NCBI GenBank assembly: GCA_947040435.1
Contig: CAMRBL010000005.1
Coordinates: 1-53,870, forward strand
Length of the DNA: 53,870 nt
DNA from: an uncultured Rikenellaceae bacterium
GTDB taxonomy: Bacteria; Bacteroidota; Bacteroidia; Bacteroidales; Rikenellaceae
Direction of reading: 5' to 3'
Part shown: in pieces, positions 33,997-43,126 of the stretch
How positions within the stretch are numbered: the stretch's first letter is position 1
Layout of the letters: every line of letters begins with the position of its first letter
Made by a program: the position numbers and the translations under genes
Notes under the pieces: model-generated
Databases searched by the model: none
The model's input: only the letters and a program-made list of their open reading frames with translations
Told to the model about the DNA's origin: nothing

Positions 33997-34419
33997 CTAT
34001 TTAGATATTTGCATCCACTTTTCGCTATATACCTTACCATTCATCTTAAAAGTTATTGTCATAATTTTTTCATCTATTTTATATGTAATAGCATTGCTAT
34101 ATACTTTATATTTAGCTGCAAATAAAGGAGCTAGATCTTCGACGTAAATACCCTTAATATCTGTCAAGTACGTACCTCTACTTGTAATGGCAAAAGTAAC
34201 GCCACTATCAGTTGAGCTATAATTTATATAAGTTTTATCTTTATTGAAAACTTTATAAAAAACTACATTTTTTGTTTGTTCCTGCATTTCTATTGGTAGT
34301 ACCAGCTTCCACACCCCTTTTAGCTCTTTGTTATAGTTCTTAGCAGTTGCGCTTGCAGATAAAAATAAGCAAAAAATAGCTGTTAAAACAATTGTTTTTA
34401 CTCTTAGTAATGTTTTCAT
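33997..34419 (-). CDS. Small secreted protein, DUF4488-like
   Basis: 140 residues with a clear signal peptide (TIVLTAIFCLFLSASATAK). The mature part is a single strand-rich domain with LKGVWKLV at its start, YKVFNKDKTYINYS and the C-terminal KVYSEKWMQISK. This GxW-start lipocalin-like layout resembles the DUF4488 family of Bacteroidetes periplasmic proteins, whose function is unknown. No lipobox, so it should be soluble in the periplasm. It lies downstream of the DksA-like gene on the same strand but is separated by two hairpins, so it is probably expressed on its own. Confidence 0.75.
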   Translation of the reverse strand: MKTLLRVKTIVLTAIFCLFLSASATAKNYNKELKGVWKLVLPIEMQEQTKNVVFYKVFNKDKTYINYSSTDSGVTFAITSRGTYLTDIKGIYVEDLAPLFAAKYKVYSNAITYKIDEKIMTITFKMNGKVYSEKWMQISK

Positions 34420-34545
34420 AATGATTGAATATTAAATTAGATAAAATAAGTTGAAGTATAATATTGGTATAGAGATAAAATTCATACACACGCGTATATC
34501 CACCTTGCTATTAATATAATCACATTTGAAACGCACCTTTTAAAG

Positions 34546-34632
34546 TTATATCAAAATATTTTGATATAACGGAGCTCTGACAAATAGATGTTTGAACATC
34601 GTATCAAAATATTTGAACATTTTGATACGATA
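34546..34632 (-). terminator. Paired AT-rich hairpins behind the DksA-like gene
   Basis: A 13-bp hairpin ATCGTATCAAAAT (34599-34611) with 34620-34632, and a perfect 26-base palindrome at 34546-34571 (arm GTTATATCAAAAT). Both share the core TATCAAAAT/ATTTTGATA. The first is well placed to end the DksA-like transcript (7 bases after its stop). Confidence 0.7.
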
Positions 34633-34638
34633 TTATTT

Positions 34639-35022
34639 TTACTTTTTAGCATCTTTAAACTCAATACAAAGAGTTGCATGAGGGACAACCTTTAATCGCT
34701 CTTTAGGTATTAGTTTACCTGTTTCGCGACATATTCCATATGTGCCATTCTCTACTCTTATTAGAGCATACTCTAAATGCTGAATAAATTTTGCTTGACG
34801 TTGAGCTAAACGTCCAGACTCCTCTTTTGATAGTGTTGCTGCTCCCTCTTCAAGTATTTTAAATGTTGGAGATGTGTCTTCCGTATCGTTACTTGTTGAG
34901 TGTGTAATCGTTGTACGTAGAAGATTATAATCTTCTTTTGCCTTCGCTAATTTATCTAAAATTATTGCTTTAAATTCTGCTAAATCTGCTAGAGAATATC
35001 GTACTTTTTCAATATCTGCCAT
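34639..35022 (-). CDS. DksA/TraR family regulator
   Basis: 127 residues. A long N-terminal helical hairpin (residues 1-90) is followed by the DksA/TraR zinc-finger region ENGTYGICRETGKLIPKERL (about 92-111) and VVPHATLCIE. The family binds RNA polymerase through its secondary channel and modulates the stringent response. Only two of the four zinc cysteines remain (Cys99 in GICRET and the Cys in TLCIE), a state common in Bacteroidetes homologues, so the finger is probably zinc-free. It lies downstream of ileS, a conserved Bacteroidetes neighbour. A weak promoter (ATTG-N21-TATCTTTA, 35087-35055) precedes it. Confidence 0.9.
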   Translation of the reverse strand: MADIEKVRYSLADLAEFKAIILDKLAKAKEDYNLLRTTITHSTSNDTEDTSPTFKILEEGAATLSKEESGRLAQRQAKFIQHLEYALIRVENGTYGICRETGKLIPKERLKVVPHATLCIEFKDAKK

Positions 35023-35054
35023 AACTGTAATGTTTTTTTTGTGTCTTGTAATTA

Positions 35055-35087
35055 TAAAGATAATACTTTATTTCATATTACTACAAT
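35055..35087 (-). promoter_or_regulatory. Possible promoter of the DksA-like gene
   Basis: Minus strand: ATTG (35087-35084), 21 bases, TATCTTTA (35062-35055). One mismatch in each box. Confidence 0.5.
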
Positions 35088-35124
35088 AGTAGTGCTAATA
35101 TTTCATTTTTTTATATCTTTTTTT

Positions 35125-35179
35125 TCTTTTAAAGAAAAAAGGTCGTTTTCGAAAAAACAATGTTTTTTCGAAAACGACC
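35125..35179 (-). terminator. Terminator of ileS
   Basis: Perfect 18-bp stem (35141-35158 with 35162-35179; left arm GGTCGTTTTCGAAAAAAC), 3-base loop, followed on the minus strand by TTTTTTCTTT. Confidence 0.92.
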
Positions 35180-35207
35180 CATTATCATACAAATTATATG
35201 TGTAAAC

Positions 35208-35239
35208 AGTGGTTTCACGGCATAATTGCAGTGAGTATA
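35208..35239 (+). repeat. Dispersed two-hairpin repeat, copy M (partial)
   Basis: GGTTTCACGGCATAATTGC then AGTGAGTAT aligns with the second half of copies C and F. It lies between the ileS stop codon and its terminator, in the 3' untranslated region. Confidence 0.5.
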
Positions 35240-35245
35240 ATTTGT

Positions 35246-38200
35246 CTATATGCGAGTTACAGCGATTTTAAGTGGTTGTTCATCAATTTCAATCTCTGTA
35301 ATAAAATCACCACAAGGAGTTTCACTTCCTGTAACACTAATAGCTAGCGTTTGAGATGCAATATACTCTGCGAACACATCAATAGAGCCATTAACTAAAT
35401 CGTTACTCTCTATCTCAACTTTGATTTTGTCTGTAACATCAAAGCCACTATCTTTTCTTATATTTTGAATACGGTTCACTAACTCTCTAGCCACACCTTC
35501 AAGTTTCAATTCAGGTGTAATTGTGATGTCAAGAGCTACGGTTAATTTACCTTCGCTTGCAACCAACCATCCTGGCATATCCTCTGAAGTGATCTCAAAA
35601 TCTTCGATTACTAGAGGTAGTTTCTCTCCATTAATTTCAACATTTATTCCGTTGTTTGCCTCTACCTCAGCTATTTGTTCTTGAGTAAACGTCGCAACTA
35701 ACACAGATATTTGTTTCATCTGCTTACCGTATTTAGGTCCTAATGTTTTGAAATTAGGTTTAATACGTTTTGTTATTAGTCCTGCTGTGTTCTCAATAAG
35801 TTCAATCTCCTTGATGTTAACCTCACCTTTGATAAGTTCGCTAACTCCCTCAATATGTGACTTAAATGCAACATCTAAAAGAGGTATAATAATCTTAGTA
35901 AGAGGTTGTCTTACTTTGATACTTACTTTTCTTCTCAGTGCCAGTACCATAGATGAAACTCTCTGAGCAACAGACATCATCTCCTCTAGCTCTGCATCTA
36001 TTTTAGACGTGTCTGCTATTGGATACTCTGATAAGTGTACAGAACAGTTGTTCTTTTGGCTTAGTTTATTAAGGTCCGTAAATATGCGCTCTGTAATAAA
36101 CGGTGCAAATGGAGCTGCTAGTTGAACTACAGTTTCAAGACAAGTATATAGAGTTTGGTATGCTGCTAGTTTATCTTGGTTCATAACTCCACCCCAGAAA
36201 CGCTTACGATTCAGTCTCACATACCAGTTTGAAAGATTTTCGCCAACAAACTCTTGAATCATACGTGCTGCAGGAGTTGGATCGTAACTCTCTAATTGTT
36301 TATTAACACCCTCTATAAGAGTATTAAGTAGAGATATAATCCATTTGTCAATCTCTGGTCTCTCTTCGATTGGAACTTGTGCCTCTTGACCTGTAAATCC
36401 GTCAACATTAGCATAAAGTGCGAAGAAACTATATGTATTATATAGTGTACCGAAGAATTTACGACGAACTTCGTCTACTCCATCAGTATCAAATTTCAAG
36501 TTATCCCATGGTTGAGAGTTTGAGATCATGTACCAACGAACAGAGTCTGCACCATATTGATTCATTACATCAAATGGATCGACAGCATTTCCAAGACGTT
36601 TACTCATCTTGTTACCGCCCTTGTCTAGTACAAGACCATTTGATATGATATTTTTGAACGCTACGGAGTCAAATAACATAGTAGCTAGTGCATGAAGTGT
36701 AAAGAACCATCCACGAGTTTGGTCTACGCCCTCTGCAATATAATCCGCAGGATATACATTTGCAAACTCCTCTTTAGATATTTCAAAAGGGTAGTGTACT
36801 TGTGCATATGGCATAGCTCCACTGTCAAACCAAACGTCAATTAGGTCTAACTCACGCTTCATTGGTTCGCCTTTATCTGAAATAAGAGTGATATTATCTA
36901 CATAAGGTCTATGAAGATTGAAGCTCTCATAGTTTCCCTTGCTGAAGTCTCCATCTACATAATCTTTGTATGGATTTTCACTCATCAATCCAGCTTCAAT
37001 TGCTTTGTCTATCTCGTTTTTAAGCTCTGCAATAGAACCTATACACTTCAATTCAGAGTAATCTTCAGTAGCCCACATTGGTAGAGGTGTTCCCCAAAAC
37101 CTAGAACGACTCAAATTCCAATCGACTAAACCTTCAAGCCACTTTCCAAAACGTCCAGAACCTGTTGATGCTGGTTTCCAGTTGATGGTGTTGTTAAGCT
37201 CAATCATTCTATCTTTAACCGCAGTTGTCTTGATAAACCAAGAGTCTAGTGGATAGTATAGAACTGGCTTATCAGTTCTCCAGCAGTGTGGGTATGAGTG
37301 AGTGTGTTTCTCAATTCTAAAAGCTTTATTCTCAATCTTCAACATAACTGCTATATCAACATCTAGTGTTGCGTCATCAGCTCCAAGAGTTTCATCGTAG
37401 GCATTTTTTACATATCTTCCCGCATACTCTCCGTATGTTGTTGTATCTATGTTGTTCGTTACAAACTCAGGGTCAAGATCTTCAATTAAGAAAAATTTAC
37501 CACCTCTGTCAACCATCGGTTGTGGTTTTCCGAATTTGTCAATCATCAAAAGTGGTGCAATACCACTCTGTTTTGCCACTCTATCGTCATCCGCACCAAA
37601 TGTTGGAGCGATGTGCACGATACCAGTACCATCTGAGATTGTAACAAAGTCTGCTGTTATAACCTTGAATGCATCTCCGTCAGGTTTAACCCATGGGATA
37701 AGCTGTTCGTAGTTAACACCTGCAAGTTCACTACCTTTGAACTCTTGGCAGATTTCAAAAGTTCCCTCTTGTTTCTTGCCAAAGTAACTACCAACAAGCT
37801 CTTTAGCCATGATGATAGTTTGCTCAATATTTGTGTATGGATTTAGAGAGGTAACTTTTACATAGTTAATACCACTTCCAACAGCTAGAGCCGTGTTAGA
37901 TGGTAGAGTCCATGGAGTTGTTGTCCAAGCTAAAATATATAGATCTCCTTGATTCCCTTCAAATAGGAACTCACTCTTCTCGTCTCTAATGACCTTGAAT
38001 TGTGCAGTACAAGTTGTATCTTTTACATCACGATAGCACCCCGGTTGGTTAAGTTCATGGTTGCTAAGACCAGTACCTGCCGCAGGTGAGTATGGTTGAA
38101 TTGTGTAACCTTTATATAGTAAATTTTTGTTGAATAGCTCTTTGAGCATCCACCAAAGTGTCTCGATATATTTGTTGTCGTATGTGATATATGGATCATC

Positions 38201-38641
38201 CATGTTCACCCAATATCCCATTTGACGAGTTAGTTCTTCCCATGATCCAGTGTACTCCATCACGGACTCTTTACACTCACGGTTATACTCTTCGACAGTA
38301 ATTTTAGAACCTATATCTTCCTTAGTGATACCAAGTTTTTTCTCAACACCTAGCTCAACGGGTAGTCCATGTGTATCCCATCCAGCTTTTCTGTGTACTA
38401 AGTATCCTTTTTGAGTTTTGAAACGACAGATAATATCCTTTATAGTCCTCGCCATAACGTGATGAATACCAGGCATACCATTTGCTGAAGGCGGTCCTTC
38501 ATAGAAAACAAATGTTGGTTTACCCTCTCTTGTCGAGATACTCTTGTGAAATGTATCCTCTGTGTCCCATAGTTTGAGAACATCCTCTGCAATAGCAGGA
38601 AGATTCAAGCCTTTATACTCTTTAAATTTTGTCTGACTCAT
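35246..38641 (-). CDS. ileS: Isoleucyl-tRNA synthetase
   Basis: Class I synthetase charging tRNA-Ile. 1131 residues, the long form usual in Bacteroidetes. The HIGH-like motif is in PPSANGMPGIHHVMART (about residues 50-66), the editing domain lies near 190-420 (WTTTPWTLPSN, then TGIVHIAPTFGADD), and KMSKRLGN is near residue 677. The anticodon-binding domain follows from about 720, and the C-terminus lacks the zinc-binding cysteines of E. coli IleRS, as in the eukaryote-like type that tolerates mupirocin. Promoter on the minus strand: GTTG-N20-TATTTTTG (38707-38676). It ends at a strong terminator ahead of the DksA-like gene. Confidence 0.97.
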   Translation of the reverse strand: MSQTKFKEYKGLNLPAIAEDVLKLWDTEDTFHKSISTREGKPTFVFYEGPPSANGMPGIHHVMARTIKDIICRFKTQKGYLVHRKAGWDTHGLPVELGVEKKLGITKEDIGSKITVEEYNRECKESVMEYTGSWEELTRQMGYWVNMDDPYITYDNKYIETLWWMLKELFNKNLLYKGYTIQPYSPAAGTGLSNHELNQPGCYRDVKDTTCTAQFKVIRDEKSEFLFEGNQGDLYILAWTTTPWTLPSNTALAVGSGINYVKVTSLNPYTNIEQTIIMAKELVGSYFGKKQEGTFEICQEFKGSELAGVNYEQLIPWVKPDGDAFKVITADFVTISDGTGIVHIAPTFGADDDRVAKQSGIAPLLMIDKFGKPQPMVDRGGKFFLIEDLDPEFVTNNIDTTTYGEYAGRYVKNAYDETLGADDATLDVDIAVMLKIENKAFRIEKHTHSYPHCWRTDKPVLYYPLDSWFIKTTAVKDRMIELNNTINWKPASTGSGRFGKWLEGLVDWNLSRSRFWGTPLPMWATEDYSELKCIGSIAELKNEIDKAIEAGLMSENPYKDYVDGDFSKGNYESFNLHRPYVDNITLISDKGEPMKRELDLIDVWFDSGAMPYAQVHYPFEISKEEFANVYPADYIAEGVDQTRGWFFTLHALATMLFDSVAFKNIISNGLVLDKGGNKMSKRLGNAVDPFDVMNQYGADSVRWYMISNSQPWDNLKFDTDGVDEVRRKFFGTLYNTYSFFALYANVDGFTGQEAQVPIEERPEIDKWIISLLNTLIEGVNKQLESYDPTPAARMIQEFVGENLSNWYVRLNRKRFWGGVMNQDKLAAYQTLYTCLETVVQLAAPFAPFITERIFTDLNKLSQKNNCSVHLSEYPIADTSKIDAELEEMMSVAQRVSSMVLALRRKVSIKVRQPLTKIIIPLLDVAFKSHIEGVSELIKGEVNIKEIELIENTAGLITKRIKPNFKTLGPKYGKQMKQISVLVATFTQEQIAEVEANNGINVEINGEKLPLVIEDFEITSEDMPGWLVASEGKLTVALDITITPELKLEGVARELVNRIQNIRKDSGFDVTDKIKVEIESNDLVNGSIDVFAEYIASQTLAISVTGSETPCGDFITEIEIDEQPLKIAVTRI

Positions 38642-38675
38642 CAGTTATCTCTTTTATATATTTTCATTTAATCTA

Positions 38676-38707
38676 CAAAAATAGTGATTTTACTTCGGAA
38701 TATCAAC
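38676..38707 (-). promoter_or_regulatory. Promoter of ileS
   Basis: Minus strand: GTTG (38707-38704), 20 bases, TATTTTTG (38683-38676), 35 bases ahead of the start codon. Confidence 0.75.
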
Positions 38708-38748
38708 AGCATATCGCCATAAATTATCGTCATATATAATATTTGTTC

Positions 38749-38777
38749 TTTGCGCTGCGTGATCTCAGGGAGCAGGT
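38749..38777 (+). repeat. Dispersed two-hairpin repeat, copy N (truncated)
   Basis: TTTGCGCTGCGTGATCTCAG then GGAGCAG matches the second hairpin and tail of copy K; the first hairpin is missing. In the divergent ileS/gcvT region. Confidence 0.55.
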
Positions 38778-38821
38778 ATGTATATAAATTTAGGGAGTTG
38801 TGAAAAATAACTTCCATTGTG

Positions 38822-38853
38822 TTTGATTTAGTAATAAATAAAAGATATTTTTG
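38822..38853 (+). promoter_or_regulatory. Promoter of gcvT
   Basis: TTTG at 38822-38825, 20 bases, TATTTTTG at 38846-38853; gcvT starts 28 bases later. Confidence 0.85.
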
Positions 38854-38881
38854 TACTAAATAAATCAAACTAATTTTACAT

Positions 38882-39985
38882 ATGAAAAATACACCATTTA
38901 CAAAATACCATATCGAAGCAGGAGCTAAGATGGCTGAATTTGCAGGATATAATATGCCTATCGATTTTAAAGGTATTAACATTGAGCACGCAGCAGTACG
39001 TGAGTGCGCAGGAGTTTTTGACGTTAGCCACATGGGTGAGATCTGGGTTAAAGGGGAGAAAGCACTAGATTTCCTTCAACACGTAACAACTAATAATGTT
39101 GCAACACTTTTTGATGGTAAAATCCAATACACAGCACTTCCAAATGGTAAGGGTGGTATTGTTGATGATATTTTGGTATATCGTATTGATGCGCTAACAT
39201 ACCTTTTGGTAGTTAATGCTTCTAACATTGAGAAAGATTGGGCACACCTATGCAAAGAGGGTGAGAAATTTGGTCTTACTCCAGGAAAAGAGCTTTATAA
39301 CGCTTCTGACGAGATCGCACAATTGGCAATCCAAGGTCCTTTGGCTATGAAGATTGTTCAAAAATTATGTCCTGAGCAAGTTGAAGAGTTAACATACTAT
39401 ACATTTGTTAAGACTGAAATTGCAGGTATCAAAGATGTTATCCTATCTATCACAGGTTACACAGGTTCAGGTGGTTGCGAGATTTATGTTGCAAACGAAG
39501 ATGCTGAGCAACTTTGGAAAGCTCTATGGGTTGCAGGTGAAGAGATGGGACTACAAAACATCGGTTTAGGTGCTAGAGATACTCTACGTCTTGAGATGGG
39601 ATTCTGTCTATACGGTAATGACATTGACGATACAACCTCTCCAATAGAGGCTGGTCTTGGATGGATCACTAAGATGGTTGACGGAAAAGACTTTATTGAT
39701 CGTCCAGTAATGGAGAAGATCAAAGCAGAGGGAGCAAAGAGAAAATTAGTTGCTTTTGAGATGATTGAGAGAGGAATTCCTCGTCATGGTTACTCAATCG
39801 TAGACGCAGAAGGTACTAAGATTGGTGAAGTAACATCTGGAACAATGTCTCCAACACTTAAAAAAGGTATTGGTATGGGATATATCGCAACTGGGCATAC
39901 AGCTATCGGTAGCGAAGTATACATCCTTATACGTGACAAAAAAGTTTTAGCAAATGTTGCTAAAGCTCCGTTTGTAAAGAAATAG
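38882..39985 (+). CDS. gcvT: Glycine cleavage system T protein (aminomethyltransferase)
   Basis: Tetrahydrofolate-dependent enzyme that takes the aminomethyl group from lipoylated GcvH, releasing ammonia and forming methylene-THF. 367 residues (E. coli 364). Motifs: KMAEFAGYNMPIDF near residue 19, the catalytic-region VFDVSHMGEI with Asp-Val-Ser-His near 45-54, GGIVDDILVYR with the Asp pair near 92-102, and GARDTLRLEMGFCLYGND near 230. The folate-binding cleft is thus complete. It stands alone with its own promoter, apart from gcvH at 28044, and ends with a long-stem terminator. Confidence 0.97.
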   Translation: MKNTPFTKYHIEAGAKMAEFAGYNMPIDFKGINIEHAAVRECAGVFDVSHMGEIWVKGEKALDFLQHVTTNNVATLFDGKIQYTALPNGKGGIVDDILVYRIDALTYLLVVNASNIEKDWAHLCKEGEKFGLTPGKELYNASDEIAQLAIQGPLAMKIVQKLCPEQVEELTYYTFVKTEIAGIKDVILSITGYTGSGGCEIYVANEDAEQLWKALWVAGEEMGLQNIGLGARDTLRLEMGFCLYGNDIDDTTSPIEAGLGWITKMVDGKDFIDRPVMEKIKAEGAKRKLVAFEMIERGIPRHGYSIVDAEGTKIGEVTSGTMSPTLKKGIGMGYIATGHTAIGSEVYILIRDKKVLANVAKAPFVKK

Positions 39986-40004
39986 GGTTTAAGATTAATA
40001 TAAG

Positions 40005-40140
40005 AAAACGAAGTTTTCAAAAAAGTTTAAAGAATTTTTCCGAAAATTCTCGCCAAAGGCAGTTTGTGGTCTAGTTGCAATTTGCAAAAAGCATAAAACT
40101 CTCTACGACGTAAAACTTTTTTGAAATCTTCGTTTTTTTA
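40005..40140 (+). terminator. Large-loop terminator after gcvT (AAAACGAAG type)
   Basis: 24-bp stem with one mismatch (40005-40028 with 40113-40136) and a T-run at 40133-40139. The 84-base loop holds a perfect inner hairpin AGAATTTT-TCCG-AAAATTCT (40031-40050) and a GGCAGTTTGTGG / GTTGCAATTTGC stretch resembling the dispersed repeat in copy C. Confidence 0.75.
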
Positions 40141-40153
40141 TAATACTAAAATT

Positions 40154-41629
40154 ATGAGAAAAAGTTTTATTTTTTTAATTGCAACTTTATTTGTTGTCAC
40201 AAGTTGTCAAACAAATAAAGTTACTGTTGAGGGCACAGTCAAAGATTATAATGTAGAGAGTGCTCCAACTATCTTGATCACCTCTTCAGATGTGAGTTTT
40301 AACTGGATTTGCAGTGATACTATTGATGTAGACTCTACTGGACATTTTAGAGTTGAGCTACCCACCGATGACGCTATTTTCGTTGGACTTATGGTTTGGG
40401 GAAATCATAGTATGAGCTTTATTTCAGAAGAGGGCGAGACTCATGGTATTACGGTTGACCTATCTGCAAGGAGGAGTACAATTAATACTGAAGGTCGAAA
40501 TAAAGAGGGTATTGATTTTATGAGTACTTATAAACCTGCGCCATCTTTAGGGGCGTTCTCTGTATTAAATACTTTTAGTAAAAGAGGTGATAGAGCTGAA
40601 ATTTCAATAGCAAATGTTAAAAAAGAGAAAGAAGAGACATTATCTAAATTAGGAGAGTTGTATGATGCTGAAAAGATCTCCGAATCGTTTTATGAGCTTG
40701 CTGTTATAGATAGAGAGGCATTTTATAATGGATTAACTGCGAAATTTGCTCTAATAGATATAGGAAATCTGTTAGCTAAAGGCGAAGCTATTCCTGAAAA
40801 TCTTATTGCCTATATTGACGCCGCACTCCCTTTTGAGGATGTAAATAGTTTGAAATATATTAATACGATGTGGTGGGATGAGCTCTCTGGAATTGCTATT
40901 GACAAAGAGATTAACCTTAATTGTGGAGGTAATTTTGATTCGATAAGGTCAATACATTCTGCTGGTAAAATAAATACATTCAAAATTGCTACAGCAGAGA
41001 AGATCTTTTCGAATAGACAACAGCTAGAGACTTATACTGCAAATACAATATATTTGTCTGCCCTTCAGAGAAAATTTGAAAAAGAGTTAATTGATAATTT
41101 TAATAAATTCCAAGAAGATTTCCCAAATAGTAAATATTCTAAATATATTACCCATCTTATTGATGATATAAAAGCCTACCACCAGAAGATTGAGGCAGAT
41201 TTTTTAGATAAAGTTAAATTTGTGGAAAATCCAGATGAAATTGAAACTTTTGATGAGTTAATATCACACTTTAAGGGAAAGCAACTCTATATTGATATAT
41301 GGGCAACTTGGTGTGGACCGTGTAAAGATGAATTTAAGTATGGAGCAGAGTTGAAGAGAATGCTTTCGGAAAAAAACACTGAAATATTATATATCTCAAT
41401 AGACGAAGCTGAGAATGACCAGAGATGGTTAGGTATGATTAAATACTATAATTTAGATGGCAATCATATACGTGCATATAGCTCTTTACAGAGTAGTGTC
41501 CGAGATCTGATTGTTGAGAATGGAAGGATCTCTATTCCTCAATATATTATTGTTGATGAATCGGGAAAAATAGTCGATGTAAATGCGCCTCGTCCCTCTG
41601 AAATTGATGAATTAAGAAACAGACTTTAG
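40154..41629 (+). CDS. Thioredoxin-like (TlpA/ResA-type) lipoprotein
   Basis: 491 residues from ATG 40154, chosen over an upstream in-frame start at 40121 because RKSFIFLIATLFVVTSC then forms a lipoprotein signal with Cys near residue 18. The upstream start would lie in the gcvT terminator. Residues 25-120 look like a DUF4369-type beta domain; a helical middle region follows. The C-terminal thioredoxin domain starts near 365 with LYIDIWATWCGPCKDEF; the redox-active cysteines are Cys387 and Cys390. Proteins of this build are frequent in Bacteroidetes and act in envelope thiol-disulfide exchange. It has no clear operon partner; nhaD follows after 64 bases. Confidence 0.9.
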   Translation: MRKSFIFLIATLFVVTSCQTNKVTVEGTVKDYNVESAPTILITSSDVSFNWICSDTIDVDSTGHFRVELPTDDAIFVGLMVWGNHSMSFISEEGETHGITVDLSARRSTINTEGRNKEGIDFMSTYKPAPSLGAFSVLNTFSKRGDRAEISIANVKKEKEETLSKLGELYDAEKISESFYELAVIDREAFYNGLTAKFALIDIGNLLAKGEAIPENLIAYIDAALPFEDVNSLKYINTMWWDELSGIAIDKEINLNCGGNFDSIRSIHSAGKINTFKIATAEKIFSNRQQLETYTANTIYLSALQRKFEKELIDNFNKFQEDFPNSKYSKYITHLIDDIKAYHQKIEADFLDKVKFVENPDEIETFDELISHFKGKQLYIDIWATWCGPCKDEFKYGAELKRMLSEKNTEILYISIDEAENDQRWLGMIKYYNLDGNHIRAYSSLQSSVRDLIVENGRISIPQYIIVDESGKIVDVNAPRPSEIDELRNRL

Positions 41630-41693
41630 CATTGACTTCTTCAATTAAGAATTCATTATAACTAAAGAAATAAATTAAAAAATATATAAAATT

Positions 41694-43118
41694 ATGTCAC
41701 TAACAATTATTATTAGTATATTTATCTTAGGCTATCTATTGATAGCCCTAGAGGGATACATTAAGATTAGTAAGTCGGCAATTGCACTTGTAATGTGTGT
41801 ATTGCTATGGGTTGTGTATGCTTTTACGGCAGTTGAGTTTGTGCCTACTGTATCAGCAGATATGTTTCACCTTTTTTTAGAGGAGAATAGCTACCTCGCA
41901 AAACTTCCTTTGAGTGAGCAGGTCACACAATTTGTTGTTAACTTCCAAATTGTAGACCACCTTGGAAAGGCAGCAGAGGTACTATTGTTTCTTATTGGAG
42001 CGATGACAATTGTTGATTTGATTGATAAGCATGGAGGCTTCTCATTTATAACATCCGTCATCACAACCACTAATAAACATAAATTACTTTGGATAGTTTC
42101 ATCTATCTCATTCTTCATGTCTGCGTTGCTAGACAATATGACTGCAACAATTATTATGGTTATGCTTCTACGTAAGCTAATATCTAATAAAAAAGAGAGA
42201 TGGCTGTTTGCGAGTTTAGTTGTTATTACAGCCAATAGTGGTGGCGCATGGTCACCAATTGGAGATATTACAACAATTATGTTGTGGGCGAATGGTAATG
42301 TAACGACCCTTCCTCTGATAAAATCACTATTTTTACCTAGTTTAATCTCAGCTGCTATTCCCGTTGCGATAGGAGTTAGAGCTTTACGTGGAATATTAAC
42401 GTCTCCTACATATGTTGATGTCAAAAGTGATAGACCTGAAGTTGTCACAAAAAGAGAGAGTCTGCGAATACTTGTCATAGGTGTACTCTCTTTGGTATTG
42501 ATTCCAGTATTCAAAGAGGTTACACAGCTACCTCCTTTCTTAGGGGTTCTATTTGGACTCGGTATTCTTTGGATTTATACAGAGATAATGTATAATAGAA
42601 AACGAGATGTTGAGGAGTCTGCGAAGTTTAGGATTGTTCAAGTGCTTAGAGATGTTGATCTTGCTACAATACTGTTCTTCTTAGGGGTATTGATGTCTGT
42701 ATCTGTATTGGAGAGTGCGGGTGTATTGAGATCTTTTTCTAACTTTCTAGATACATCTGTGAATGATATATTTATAATAAATGGATTAATTGGTCTATTA
42801 TCGTCAATTGTAGATAATGTACCATTGGTTGCGAGTGCTATGGGAATGTATAGTATTGTAGAGCCAGATGTTTTAGCTGCTGCATCAAACCCTGAGTATT
42901 TGAAATATTTTGTTGTTGATGGTGATTTTTGGCATCTCTTAGCGTATTGTTCAGGAGTTGGAGGTAGTATTCTTATTATTGGTTCAGCAGCAGGAGTTGT
43001 TGCGATGGGTATTGAGAAGATAAGTTTTATGTGGTATCTAAAGAATTTTTCATTCTTAGCATTAATAGGTTACTTAGCAGGTATTCTTGTGTACTACATT
43101 CAATATATACTATTCTAA
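41694..43118 (+). CDS. nhaD: Na+/H+ antiporter, NhaD family
   Basis: Inner-membrane sodium/proton antiporter for sodium export and pH control. 474 residues with 11-12 hydrophobic segments. The N-terminal GYLLIALEGYIKISKSAIAL (residues 11-30) is the NhaD start pattern. Other family marks are the DLIDKHGGF loop near 113, the SFFMSALLDNMTATIIMVMLL segment near 140-160, NSGGAWSPIGDITTIMLWANG near 178-198, and a second LLSSIVDNVPLVASAMGMY near 365-383, as in the ion-transporter superfamily's paired half-helices. No signal peptide. It is followed by a repeat copy and a perfect palindromic terminator. Confidence 0.92.
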   Translation: MSLTIIISIFILGYLLIALEGYIKISKSAIALVMCVLLWVVYAFTAVEFVPTVSADMFHLFLEENSYLAKLPLSEQVTQFVVNFQIVDHLGKAAEVLLFLIGAMTIVDLIDKHGGFSFITSVITTTNKHKLLWIVSSISFFMSALLDNMTATIIMVMLLRKLISNKKERWLFASLVVITANSGGAWSPIGDITTIMLWANGNVTTLPLIKSLFLPSLISAAIPVAIGVRALRGILTSPTYVDVKSDRPEVVTKRESLRILVIGVLSLVLIPVFKEVTQLPPFLGVLFGLGILWIYTEIMYNRKRDVEESAKFRIVQVLRDVDLATILFFLGVLMSVSVLESAGVLRSFSNFLDTSVNDIFIINGLIGLLSSIVDNVPLVASAMGMYSIVEPDVLAAASNPEYLKYFVVDGDFWHLLAYCSGVGGSILIIGSAAGVVAMGIEKISFMWYLKNFSFLALIGYLAGILVYYIQYILF

Positions 43119-43126
43119 TTGGAGTT

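Noticed and set aside
38668-39033. Reverse-strand open frame across the gcvT start
   Set aside because: It covers both the gcvT and ileS promoters and the gcvT N-terminus; no feature supports it as a gene.
41891-42514. Reverse-strand open frame of 207 codons within nhaD
   Set aside because: nhaD is complete with all family motifs; the antisense frame has no signal, motif or promoter.
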